A stretch of DNA of 6,456 bases from Proteobacteria bacterium SPGG2 (GCA_001643475.1 LXTK01000197.1:2454-8909); one strand, 5' to 3'; positions 1-6,042 are shown, counted from the stretch's first letter. Made by a program: numbers and translations. Notes: generated by a model from the sequence alone, not told the origin.

Positions 1-21
1 TCGAAAACTGTAGAGGGCACC

Positions 22-498
22 ATGGCACAAGCGCCAACGGCGTCACCGACGCACATCGTTATCCGCCCCAACCGGTTGTTGTCTTTTCGTGGCATGGTTT
101 GGTTGTTCCTGGCGTATCTAGGGCTCATGGCGGTTATCGGGCTTGGGTTTTTGGGTACTGGTGCATGGATGGCGTTGCCGTTTGCGAGATTGGAAGTCGT
201 CGTTATCGGCGCCGTTTTCTATTATCTGGTCTATCGCCACGGCGATGATCATTAAATCGTCCTTCTCGATGGCGACAATCTGAGTATTATCAAGTGCGAG
301 GGTAGGTCGGAGTCGCGCTACGATTTCCAACGCTACTGGGCCCGAGTCTCGTTGGAGCGTGGTCGCTACACCTCGTACCCGTCGCGCCTGATGGTCGGTT
401 CGCACGGGCAATTCGTCGAGATAGTCGCCAATCTGCGGGAAGAAGAGCGGAAGGTGCTGGCGAAAAAACTGCGAGCGCTGATCGCACTGACAGTATGA
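22..498 (+). pseudogene. DUF2244 membrane protein, interrupted by in-frame TAA
   Basis: The frame from ATG 22 reads through TAA at 253-255 and continues without a shift to TGA at 496-498. Ignoring the stop gives about 158 codons, the usual size of DUF2244 proteins. The first 77 codons hold the N-terminal motif HIVIRPNRLLSFRGM and two hydrophobic helices (about residues 25-45 and 50-67). The codons after the stop encode IVLLDGDNLSI and then YPSRLMVGSHGQFVEI and an EEER-rich end, which matches the family's cytoplasmic half. Both halves look well conserved, so the stop is probably recent; a GAA (Glu) to TAA change would explain it. DUF2244 has no established biochemical function; as I recall, it is often found beside cox genes. 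A short AGAGGG lies at 12-17. Alternatives are a sequencing error or readthrough. Translation ending at 253 would give a truncated two-helix protein. Confidence 0.75.
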
Positions 499-562
499 TT
501 TGGACCGGCGTGTGCACGGGCGCACAGGGACAACAGAGGATTCGACCAATATTTAATCTTAC

Positions 563-570
563 GGGGGAGA
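563..570 (+). promoter_or_regulatory. Ribosome binding site of coxB
   Basis: GGGGGAGA ends 5 nt before ATG 576 and is the only good Shine-Dalgarno match near the gene start. It decides the start over the in-frame ATG at 495. That upstream ATG overlaps the DUF2244 stop as ATGA, but it has no comparable site and would add 27 residues that do not look like a signal peptide. Confidence 0.7.
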
Positions 571-575
571 CAAGT

Positions 576-1721
576 ATGTCCTCAATTTTTCCGGTGAGCA
601 GCGACGGGCTGCTTCGCCTGATCTCGGATGTGGGACTGGTTCTGTTACCCGGGCTCGCTTCGGCGGACTACGGACCTTCGGCGGACTGGGGACTGAATCT
701 CCAGCGGCCCGTTACCGAGATCGCCCGGGATATATTGGATCTGCACAACCTCATCCTCATCATCTGCGCGATCATTTTCGTGGTCGTATTCAGCCTCATG
801 TTCTATGCCCTGTTCGCCCACCGCAAGAGCCGCGGCCACAAGGCAGCCACGTTCCACGAAAATTCCATGTTGGAGGTGGTATGGACCATCATCCCGTTCG
901 CGATCCTGGTGGGCATGGCGATTCCCTCCACGGCCACGCTCTTGAGAATGGACGACGTGACCGGATCGGACATGACCGTCAAGATCACGGGATACCAGTG
1001 GAAGTGGCGCTATGACTACCTTGACTATGACGTCGGCTTCTTCAGCGTGTTGAGCACGCCGCGCGAGCAAATCGAGAACCAGGCGGACAAGGGGGAGCTT
1101 TATCTGCTGGAGGTGGACAACCCGCTGGTTCTCCCCGTCGGCAAGAAAGTCCGTTTCCTGCTGACCGCCAATGATGTGATTCATTCCTGGTGGGTGCCGC
1201 AGCTCGGCGTGAAGAAGGATACCGTCCCTGGCTTCATCAACGAGACCTGGACCCGAATCGATGAGCCCGGCACCTACCGCGGCCAGTGCGCCGAGCTCTG
1301 CGGCAAGGATCACGGCTTCATGCCCATCGTGGTAAAAGCCGTCAGCGACCAGGAGTTCGCGGCATGGGTGCAACAGCAGAAGGAGCTGATGGCGGCGGCG
1401 GCGGACAAGACCTGGGGCATGGAGGAACTCATGAACCGCGGAAAGACGGTCAATAATCAATGTATCGCCTGCCACGGGCCAACCGGCCAGGGTGTCCTCG
1501 GCGTGTTCCCGGCGATCGCGGGCGGCAAGATCGCTACCGGCCCGGTCGAAGAGCACTTGAAGATCGTCATGGACGGCAAGCCCGGCACCGCGATGCAGGC
1601 ATTTGCCGAGCAGCTCAATGACCTGGACATCGCCGCGGTCGTGACCTATCAACGTAATGCCTTCGGCAATAACACGGGCGATCTCGTGCAGCCCTCGCAG
1701 GTCAAGGGCCTGCGCGAGTAA
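576..1721 (+). CDS. coxB: Cytochrome c oxidase subunit II with fused cytochrome c domain
   Basis: This is subunit II of an aa3-type oxidase, 381 aa. It accepts electrons from cytochrome c at a periplasmic CuA centre and passes them to heme a in CoxA. A hydrophobic N-terminus (about 11-28, ending ASA-D) looks like a cleaved signal. Transmembrane helices lie at about 59-80 and 100-121. E100 sits where the K-channel entrance glutamate is found in family A oxidases. The aromatic electron-entry stretch GYQWKWRYDY is at 139-148. All CuA ligands are present: H203, C238, E240, C242, H246 and M249, with the 35-residue H-to-C spacing of the family. E240 would also contact the Mg site. The C-terminus adds a cytochrome c domain with CIACH at 296-300 and a probable axial M340. 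The gene ends 28 nt before coxA and no lesion is visible. Confidence 0.96.
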   Translation: MSSIFPVSSDGLLRLISDVGLVLLPGLASADYGPSADWGLNLQRPVTEIARDILDLHNLILIICAIIFVVVFSLMFYALFAHRKSRGHKAATFHENSMLEVVWTIIPFAILVGMAIPSTATLLRMDDVTGSDMTVKITGYQWKWRYDYLDYDVGFFSVLSTPREQIENQADKGELYLLEVDNPLVLPVGKKVRFLLTANDVIHSWWVPQLGVKKDTVPGFINETWTRIDEPGTYRGQCAELCGKDHGFMPIVVKAVSDQEFAAWVQQQKELMAAAADKTWGMEELMNRGKTVNNQCIACHGPTGQGVLGVFPAIAGGKIATGPVEEHLKIVMDGKPGTAMQAFAEQLNDLDIAAVVTYQRNAFGNNTGDLVQPSQVKGLRE

Positions 1722-1734
1722 GGGCCGGTTTTTC

Positions 1735-1740
1735 GGGGGA
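1735..1740 (+). promoter_or_regulatory. Ribosome binding site of coxA
   Basis: GGGGGA lies 9 nt before ATG 1750. It supports that start over the in-frame ATG at 1657, which lies inside coxB and would add 31 arginine- and serine-rich residues absent from CoxA proteins. Confidence 0.7.
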
Positions 1741-1749
1741 CTGGTAAAG

Positions 1750-3324
1750 ATGGCGACAGCAGCAAGCACATATCACGAAGAGCATCCGGGCGGTATCACC
1801 CGCTGGTTGTTTACCACCAACCACAAGGATATCGGCACGCTTTATCTGTGGCTGGCGCTGATCATGTTCTTTGTGGGCGGCGCCATGGCGCTTATCATCC
1901 GCGCCGAACTGTTCCAGCCCGGCCTGCAGATCGTGGACCCCCATTTCTTCAACCAGATGACTACGATGCATGCGCTTATCATGGTGTTCGGCGTGGTGAT
2001 GCCGGCCTTTGTCGGTTTCGCCAACTGGCAGATCCCGATGATGATCGGCGCGCCGGACATGGCGTTGCCGCGCATGAACAACTGGAGCTTCTGGATCCTG
2101 CCGTTCGCCTTCACCCTGTTGTCCAGCACCCTGTTCATGCAAGGCCAGGGCGGCGCCCCGTCGGCGGGTTGGACGCTCTATCCTCCGCTGACGGTTCAGG
2201 GCGGAATCGGCACGGACTTCGCCATTCTGTCCATCCATATGTTGGGCATTTCCTCGGTGCTCGGTGCCATCAACATCATCGCCACCATCCTCAACATGCG
2301 GGCGCCGGGCATGACTCTGATGAAAATGCCCCTGTTTGTGTGGACCTGGCTTATTACCGCTTACCTGTTGCTCGCCGTGATGCCGGTGCTTGCCGGCGCC
2401 GTAACCATGTTGCTTACTGACCGCCATTTTGGCACCAGTTTCTTTGACGCGGCTGGCGGCGGTGATCCGGTATTATTCCAGCACGTGTTCTGGTTCTTCG
2501 GGCATCCGGAGGTGTACATTTTGATTCTGCCAGCTTTTGGCATTGCCTCGCAGATCATACCGACATTCTCCCGCAAGCCGCTCTTCGGCAATGACTCTAT
2601 GGTGTACGCTACCGCATCAATCGCCTTCCTCTCTTTCTTAGTATGGGCGCACCACATGTTTACGGTCGGCATGCCCGTAGGCGGCATGCTGTTCTTCATG
2701 TACGCCACCATGCTCATCGCCGTGCCCATCGGGGTGAAGGTGTTCAACTGGATCGCGACCATGTGGCGCGGGTCGATGACGTTTGAGACGCCCATGCTGT
2801 TCGCCGTGGCGTTTGTGTTCTTGTTTACCATCGGCGGGCTTTCCGGACTGATGCTGGCGATCGTGCCGGCGGATTTCCAGTACCACGACACCTACTTTGT
2901 CGTGGCGCACTTTCACTATGCCCTGGTGTCGGGATCAATTTTCACCATCTTCGCCGGCGCCTATTACTGGTTGCCCAAGTGGACCGGCCACATGTACAAC
3001 GAGACTCTGGGCAAGTGGCATTTTTGGCTGACGGTGATCGCATTCAACATCACATTCTTCCCGCAGCATTTTCTGGGGCTGGCGGGTATGCCGCGGCGCA
3101 TTCCGGACTACGCCTTGCAGTTCACCGAGTTCAACCAGATATCGACCATTGGCTCGTTCGTGCTCAGCGCGGCCCAACTCCTGTTCCTGTACATCGTGGT
3201 GCAGACGATTCGCGGCGGCAACAAGGCGACAACTCAGGTGTGGGAAGGTGCGGAAGGCCTGGAATGGACGGTGCCTTCACCGGCCCCTTACCACACCTTT
3301 GCAACGCCGCCCAAGGTTAGCTAG
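1750..3324 (+). CDS. coxA: Cytochrome c oxidase subunit I (heme a / heme a3-CuB)
   Basis: This is the catalytic subunit of the terminal oxidase, 524 aa with about 12 membrane helices. It reduces O2 to water and pumps protons. Residues in register with known family A enzymes are: heme a ligands H74 and H389; heme a3 ligand H387; CuB ligands H252, H301 and H302; and Y256 for the His-Tyr crosslink. The D-channel is complete with N92, D103, N110 and E254 (in GHPEV), making it type A1. K-channel residues S267 and K330 are present, but the usual threonine three residues before K330 is I327 (ATC at 2728-2730). Mg-site residues H379 and D380 and the arginine pair R449-R450 are kept. The C-terminus has the typical LEWTVPSPAPYHTF ending. 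It follows coxB by 28 nt, so they are probably cotranscribed. coxC, which normally follows in the cluster, is absent. Confidence 0.97.
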   Translation: MATAASTYHEEHPGGITRWLFTTNHKDIGTLYLWLALIMFFVGGAMALIIRAELFQPGLQIVDPHFFNQMTTMHALIMVFGVVMPAFVGFANWQIPMMIGAPDMALPRMNNWSFWILPFAFTLLSSTLFMQGQGGAPSAGWTLYPPLTVQGGIGTDFAILSIHMLGISSVLGAINIIATILNMRAPGMTLMKMPLFVWTWLITAYLLLAVMPVLAGAVTMLLTDRHFGTSFFDAAGGGDPVLFQHVFWFFGHPEVYILILPAFGIASQIIPTFSRKPLFGNDSMVYATASIAFLSFLVWAHHMFTVGMPVGGMLFFMYATMLIAVPIGVKVFNWIATMWRGSMTFETPMLFAVAFVFLFTIGGLSGLMLAIVPADFQYHDTYFVVAHFHYALVSGSIFTIFAGAYYWLPKWTGHMYNETLGKWHFWLTVIAFNITFFPQHFLGLAGMPRRIPDYALQFTEFNQISTIGSFVLSAAQLLFLYIVVQTIRGGNKATTQVWEGAEGLEWTVPSPAPYHTFATPPKVS

Positions 3325-3416
3325 ATACGCAGGCAAGCACTGGCAAGGCCCGTGAACTTGCGTGATGTAACTAATGGCGTCATGGCAGCAGAAAGCGGAA
3401 AAACGCCGGAGCAACG

Positions 3417-3560
3417 ATGGCCGTGGTCATGGGGATGCCGATGCCGGTGGCGCTCGCGCACAGTGCCGTGAGCGCGCTATTGTTGTTGAGCATGGTGACC
3501 CTATATCATGCCATCCGACCACCCGGCGTAAGCATCAGAAGGGCCTTGAAGTCGTCGTGA
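3417..3560 (+). pseudogene. ctaA: 3' remnant of heme A synthase gene
   Basis: This 47-codon frame encodes GMPMPVALAHSAVSALLLL followed by MVTLYHAIRPPG and a short basic tail. It reads like the final transmembrane helix of COX15/CtaA heme A synthases, including the family's heme-ligand histidine in the ALAHSA segment. The frame can be followed back only to a stop at 3372-3374. Codons before about 3417 (RKRKNAG) do not resemble CtaA, so roughly 85-90% of the gene is missing. Its place directly before cyoE is where ctaA lies in many gammaproteobacterial cox clusters. The 3325-3416 stretch contains two short starts (ATG 3374, MASWQQKAEKRRSN...; ATG 3382, MAAESGKTPEQR...). Either could be the severed N-terminus of the gene that once followed coxA, such as cox11, but both are too short to assign. 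Translation of this remnant is doubtful because no ribosome binding site precedes ATG 3417. Confidence 0.6.
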
Positions 3561-3616
3561 AATCGTAAAATCCTTCCATTTCCGCAGTCACACCACAGCG
3601 CCGGGACAAGATCCGT

Positions 3617-4501
3617 GTGCGCGAGTACTTCGAGCTCACCAAGCCGAGGGTGGTCTCGCTGATTGTGTTCACGGCGGCGGTCGGCATGTTTCTCTCTACA
3701 CCCGGCCTGGTGCCGTGGGACATCCTGATCCTCGCCACCGCGGGCATCGCCTTGGCCGCCGGCGCGGCCGCGACCATCAACCATTTCGTGGAGCAGCGCT
3801 CGGATGCCTTGATGGCGCGCACCCGTGACCGCCCGCTGCCGACGGGTCGGATCAATACGCGCGGCGCTATCGTCTTCGCCGCGGTGCTGGCGATCGCCTC
3901 CATGTTGATTCTGGGTGTGGGTGTCAATGTGCTCACGGCGGGGCTGACGTTCGTATCACTGATCGGCTACTCGATCATTTACACCGTGTTCCTCAAGCGC
4001 CGCACGCCGCAGAACATCGTCATCGGCGGCGCCGCCGGTGCGGCCCCACCGCTGCTCGGCTGGACCGCCGTCACCGGGGAAGTGGCGAGCGATGCGTTGC
4101 TGCTGTTCCTTATCATCTTTCTGTGGACGCCGCCGCACTTCTGGGCGCTCGCGCTTTATCGCCACCAGGAGTACGCCGATGCCGGCATTCCCATGCTGCC
4201 GGTGACCCACGGCAGCAAGTTCACGCGGCTGTATATCCTGCTTTACACGATCCTGCTGGCGGCGGTGACGGTGTTGCCGTTCGCCACGCGCATGGCGGGG
4301 TTTATGTATTTGTTCGGGGCGTTGGTGCTGAACGCGGGGTTTTTGTATTACGCCTGGAAGTTGTACCGGCATTACAGCGATGCGCTTGCCCGGAAGACCT
4401 TCTTTTATTCGATTCAATATCTGGCCCTGCTATTTGCCCTGTTGTTGATTGACCACTATCGTGTTTATATCCATGAGGCCCTGCAATCGACGCTTTATTG
4501 A
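3617..4501 (+). CDS. cyoE: Protoheme IX farnesyltransferase (heme O synthase)
   Basis: This membrane prenyltransferase of the UbiA family (also named CtaB) adds a farnesyl group to heme b to make heme O, the precursor of heme A for CoxA. From GTG 3617 it is 294 aa with about eight to nine hydrophobic helices. Recognisable blocks are ELTKPRVVSLIVFTA (6-20), the prenyl-diphosphate/Mg motif N55-x3-E59-x3-D63 followed by ALMARTRDRPLPTG (64-77), FLWTPPHFWALALY (168-181) and Y186-x-D188-AGIPMLPV (to 196). E59 replaces the more usual aspartate. The start is uncertain. GTG 3617 lacks a clear Shine-Dalgarno sequence, and family-like residues (TPQRRDKI) continue upstream in frame to the stop at 3566-3568, with only an ATT (3578) as another candidate. 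The stop overlaps the sco ATG (TGATG), which suggests coupled translation. The body shows no frameshift or stop. Confidence 0.93.
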   Translation: MREYFELTKPRVVSLIVFTAAVGMFLSTPGLVPWDILILATAGIALAAGAAATINHFVEQRSDALMARTRDRPLPTGRINTRGAIVFAAVLAIASMLILGVGVNVLTAGLTFVSLIGYSIIYTVFLKRRTPQNIVIGGAAGAAPPLLGWTAVTGEVASDALLLFLIIFLWTPPHFWALALYRHQEYADAGIPMLPVTHGSKFTRLYILLYTILLAAVTVLPFATRMAGFMYLFGALVLNAGFLYYAWKLYRHYSDALARKTFFYSIQYLALLFALLLIDHYRVYIHEALQSTLY

Positions 4502-4913
4502 TGCGTAGATTTAGCTATTCATTTCTCATCATTGGTTTTTTCCTTGCCGCCATCGGGTTTGCAGGCTGTTCACCCTCTGCGCCCACTTTTAAGTCACTCG
4601 ATATCAGCGACGTGGATGGGGCGGTGACTTTGAGCTAACGGTGCATACCGGCGAACGCGTAAGGTTTTCCGATTCTCATGGCAAGGTGCTGATTCTGTTC
4701 TTCGGTTTTACCGGCTGCCCCGATATATGTCCGCCGACGTTGACCAAATTGGCGCTGCTTAAAAAGCGTCTTGGGGAAGACGCGGACCGCGTACAGGTGC
4801 TTTTTGTCACTGTAGATCCCGAGTTCGATACCCCTAAACAACTTGCTGCGTTTGTACCGAAATTCGATCCATCCTTCATCGGCCTGACCGGTACGGCGTA
4901 TGAGATCTCCTAA
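4501..4913 (+). pseudogene. Sco/SenC copper chaperone, frameshifted and C-terminally truncated
   Basis: Sco1/SenC thioredoxin-fold lipoproteins deliver copper to the CuA site of CoxB. ATG 4501 overlaps the cyoE stop. It encodes a signal peptide with lipobox FAGC (C23), then FKSLDISDVD, and runs into TAA at 4636-4638. From 4617 the next frame continues the family sequence: WGGDFELTVHTGERV, then FFGFTGCPDICPPTL with the copper-binding CxxxC (codons at 4716 and 4728), FVTVDPEFDTP and FIGLTGTAYEIS, to TAA at 4911-4913. Loss of one T (GATTGGGGC becoming GATGGGGC near 4617) explains the shift exactly. Even after correction the protein is about 137 aa against roughly 200 for the family. It lacks the C-terminal part with the third copper ligand, a histidine, so function is unlikely. 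A start at GTG 4641 would make only a 90-aa fragment without signal. Confidence 0.88.
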
Positions 4914-4915
4914 CT

Positions 4916-4923
4916 AAGGGGGA
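4916..4923 (+). promoter_or_regulatory. Ribosome binding site of the 189-aa membrane protein gene
   Basis: AAGGGGGA sits 4 nt before ATG 4928 and begins just after the truncated sco stop at 4913. It supports ATG 4928 over the second in-frame ATG at 4934. Confidence 0.65.
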
Positions 4924-4927
4924 TATT

Positions 4928-5497
4928 ATGAAAATGCTAAGGCATTATTTTATCAGCGACAACCTAGACGACCTGGAAGTCTTTGAAGAGCAACTGGAGA
5001 ACGCCGGCGTTTCCAACCCGCAGATCCACGTACTCAGCCGGAACGATACGGACGTTGCGCGTCATCATCATCTCCACGACGTTAAGTCATTTATGAAGAA
5101 AGATATTGTCCACTCAACGACGCTAGGCGCCGTGATTGGGATTTTTGCTTCGGCGCTAGTTCTTTCCGTTGCTTATTTTTCTGGCTGGACGGAAACAGCC
5201 GCCGGTTGGATACCTTTTATTTTTCTTGCGGTGATCATGCTTGGCTTTTGCACCTGGGAGGGGGGATTGCTTGGTATCCAAAAACCCAACCACCACTTTC
5301 GCCGTGTCGAAAAAGCCTTAAGCGACGGCAAACATATCTTTTTTGTGGATCTCGAGCCCTGCCAGGAAGTGGTATTGGAGAAGCTGCTAAAATCCCACCC
5401 GCAATTGCAGCTGGCAGGAACCGGAATATCCACCCCACACTGGTTTATCGAGTGGCAGAAAAAAATACCCCGTTTCTTTAAAGAAACATGGCCATAA
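4928..5497 (+). CDS. Conserved two-helix membrane protein of unknown function
   Basis: This is a 189-aa protein. The N-terminal soluble part (1-62) starts HYFISDNLDDLEVFEEQLE and includes PQIHVLSRNDTDVARHHHLH, a compact region rich in acidic residues and histidines. Two hydrophobic helices follow at about 64-85 and 92-110, then the glycine motif EGGLLGIQKPNHHF. The C-terminal soluble part (121-189) has DGKHIFFVDLEPCQEVVLEKLLKSHP and a predicted alpha/beta character. The layout recalls small proteins seen in Pseudomonas-like genomes that are sometimes labelled magnesium-transporter-like or 'NAD/FAD-utilizing enzyme'. I see no nucleotide-binding motif that would support those labels, so no function is assigned. 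It begins 14 nt after the broken sco gene but uses visibly more A/T-rich codons than the cox genes. It ends in tandem stops (TAATAA). Nothing in it suggests a role in oxidase assembly. Confidence 0.88.
   Translation: MKMLRHYFISDNLDDLEVFEEQLENAGVSNPQIHVLSRNDTDVARHHHLHDVKSFMKKDIVHSTTLGAVIGIFASALVLSVAYFSGWTETAAGWIPFIFLAVIMLGFCTWEGGLLGIQKPNHHFRRVEKALSDGKHIFFVDLEPCQEVVLEKLLKSHPQLQLAGTGISTPHWFIEWQKKIPRFFKETWP
5472..5487. repeat. Perfect 16-bp palindrome at the end of the 189-aa gene
   Basis: GTTTCTTTAAAGAAAC is perfectly self-complementary. It lies within the last codons of the gene (encoding RFFKET). It could be a protein-binding site or a coincidence of A/T-rich codons; there is no loop or T-tract to make it a terminator. 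Confidence 0.4.
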
Positions 5498-5516
5498 TAA
5501 GGGCTGTTTGACTATT

Positions 5517-5585
5517 CACGGATGGAGTTTCAAACTCTTTTCAAGTCTATAGATGCTATCTATGTTTTGGAAACAATAATCCGTG
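5517..5585. repeat. 69-bp imperfect palindrome between small genes
   Basis: The outer arms CACGGAT (5517-5523) and ATCCGTG (5579-5585) are perfectly complementary. The inner arms GTTTC (5527-5531) and GAAAC (5570-5574) share the same centre near 5551, with further AAA/TTT pairing beside them. A separate small hairpin, ATAGAT-gct-ATCTAT, lies at 5549-5563. The element starts 19 nt after the upstream gene's first stop codon. It has no T-tract, so it is a poor intrinsic terminator. It could be a structured 3' end, a recombination site or the remains of a small mobile element. Confidence 0.55.
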
Positions 5586-5674
5586 GAGGGTCGAATACAA
5601 AAAATCGGTTTGGCTTGCGCTATCTCTAACAATCGGCTCGGTTGAGGGGCGTCATCGACAGAGACCGCATACCT

Positions 5675-5875
5675 ATGCCAAAAAGAGGAACGTTAAAAGT
5701 CGTCGCTGGTATCGCTGCCTCGTTTACTGGTCTCGCCGGCATTATTATTTTTCTATCGGTAAACAAAATAGTAAGTTTCGAGATGACGATACTAATGCTT
5801 GTTGCTTTGTTTGGGCTGTATATTGGGTTCGGAATTCTAATTGCTGTCTATCGCTTAATTAGTAAGCTGGAATGA
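5675..5875 (+). CDS. Small hypothetical membrane protein
   Basis: From ATG 5675 this is 66 aa: a basic start (MPKRGTLK), a first hydrophobic helix at about 8-30, a short loop (NKIVSFE) and a second helix at about 38-60 ending YRLISKLE. Two helices and little else give no functional clue, and I do not recognise the family. A TTG at 5642 in the same frame would add 11 polar residues (RGVIDRDRIP) without improving the ribosome binding site. AGAGA at 5660-5664 could serve ATG 5675. Codon use is A/T-rich. The gene sits between two extended palindromes (5517-5585 and 5926-6029). It could be an accessory small membrane protein or a chance frame, although the clean two-helix pattern favours a real gene. 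Confidence 0.55.
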   Translation: MPKRGTLKVVAGIAASFTGLAGIIIFLSVNKIVSFEMTILMLVALFGLYIGFGILIAVYRLISKLE

Positions 5876-5925
5876 GCGTTTTAAAATCACCGGGAGACGG
5901 AGTTGAAGACCAGCCTAGCGAATGC

Positions 5926-6029
5926 GGCACCTTACCAATCGATGCAACGGACTCTCATAAGCGTCATCCTTTTTGCACGCGCAAAAGGTTGCCACTTATG
6001 TTAACCGCTGATCTCAATCATTAGGTGCC
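5926..6029. repeat. 104-bp imperfect palindrome between small genes
   Basis: Three nested arm pairs share one centre near 5978: GGCACCT (5926-5932) with AGGTGCC (6023-6029); CATAAG (5956-5961) with CTTATG (5995-6000); and TTTTGC (5971-5976) with GCAAAA (5981-5986), the last around a 4-nt loop, ACGC. Stretches between the arms pair only partly. The innermost stem lacks a T-tract, so a terminator is unlikely. Size, nesting and placement between small ORFs resemble an integron attC site. The outer boxes read ACCTTAC and ATTAGGT, each one base off the attC cores RYYYAAC and GTTRRRY. Confidence 0.6.
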
Positions 6030-6042
6030 CTGGATTAACGGT

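Noticed and set aside
511..526. Small hairpin TGTGC-acgggc-GCACA upstream of coxB
   Set aside because: Five-base arms are short for this composition, and nothing else marks it as a regulatory or terminator element.
527..555. Possible sigma-70 promoter before coxB (GGGACA, 17-bp gap, TATTTA)
   Set aside because: Only four of six and three of six bases match the consensus. Position is sensible but the evidence is too weak to list.
645..1769. Long minus-strand open frame (374 codons) antisense to coxB
   Set aside because: Its protein is rich in H, R, D and E without family features. It mirrors the high-GC coding strand of coxB, whose ligands and motifs are unmistakable.
1702..2427. Minus-strand open frame (241 codons) antisense to the start of coxA
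   Set aside because: Low-complexity H/R/Q/G composition typical of an antisense shadow. coxA fully explains this segment.
3374..3568. 64-codon frame MASWQQKAEKRRSN... as a real gene
   Set aside because: After the first 14 residues it turns into low-complexity sequence out of frame with the CtaA-like remnant. It is at best a fragment of the gene once following coxA.
3956..4417. Minus-strand open frame inside cyoE
   Set aside because: Arginine- and glutamine-rich shadow without motifs, opposite a clear CyoE frame.
5508..5536. TTGACT as a -35 box for the 66-aa gene
   Set aside because: No acceptable -10 hexamer lies 16-18 bp downstream.
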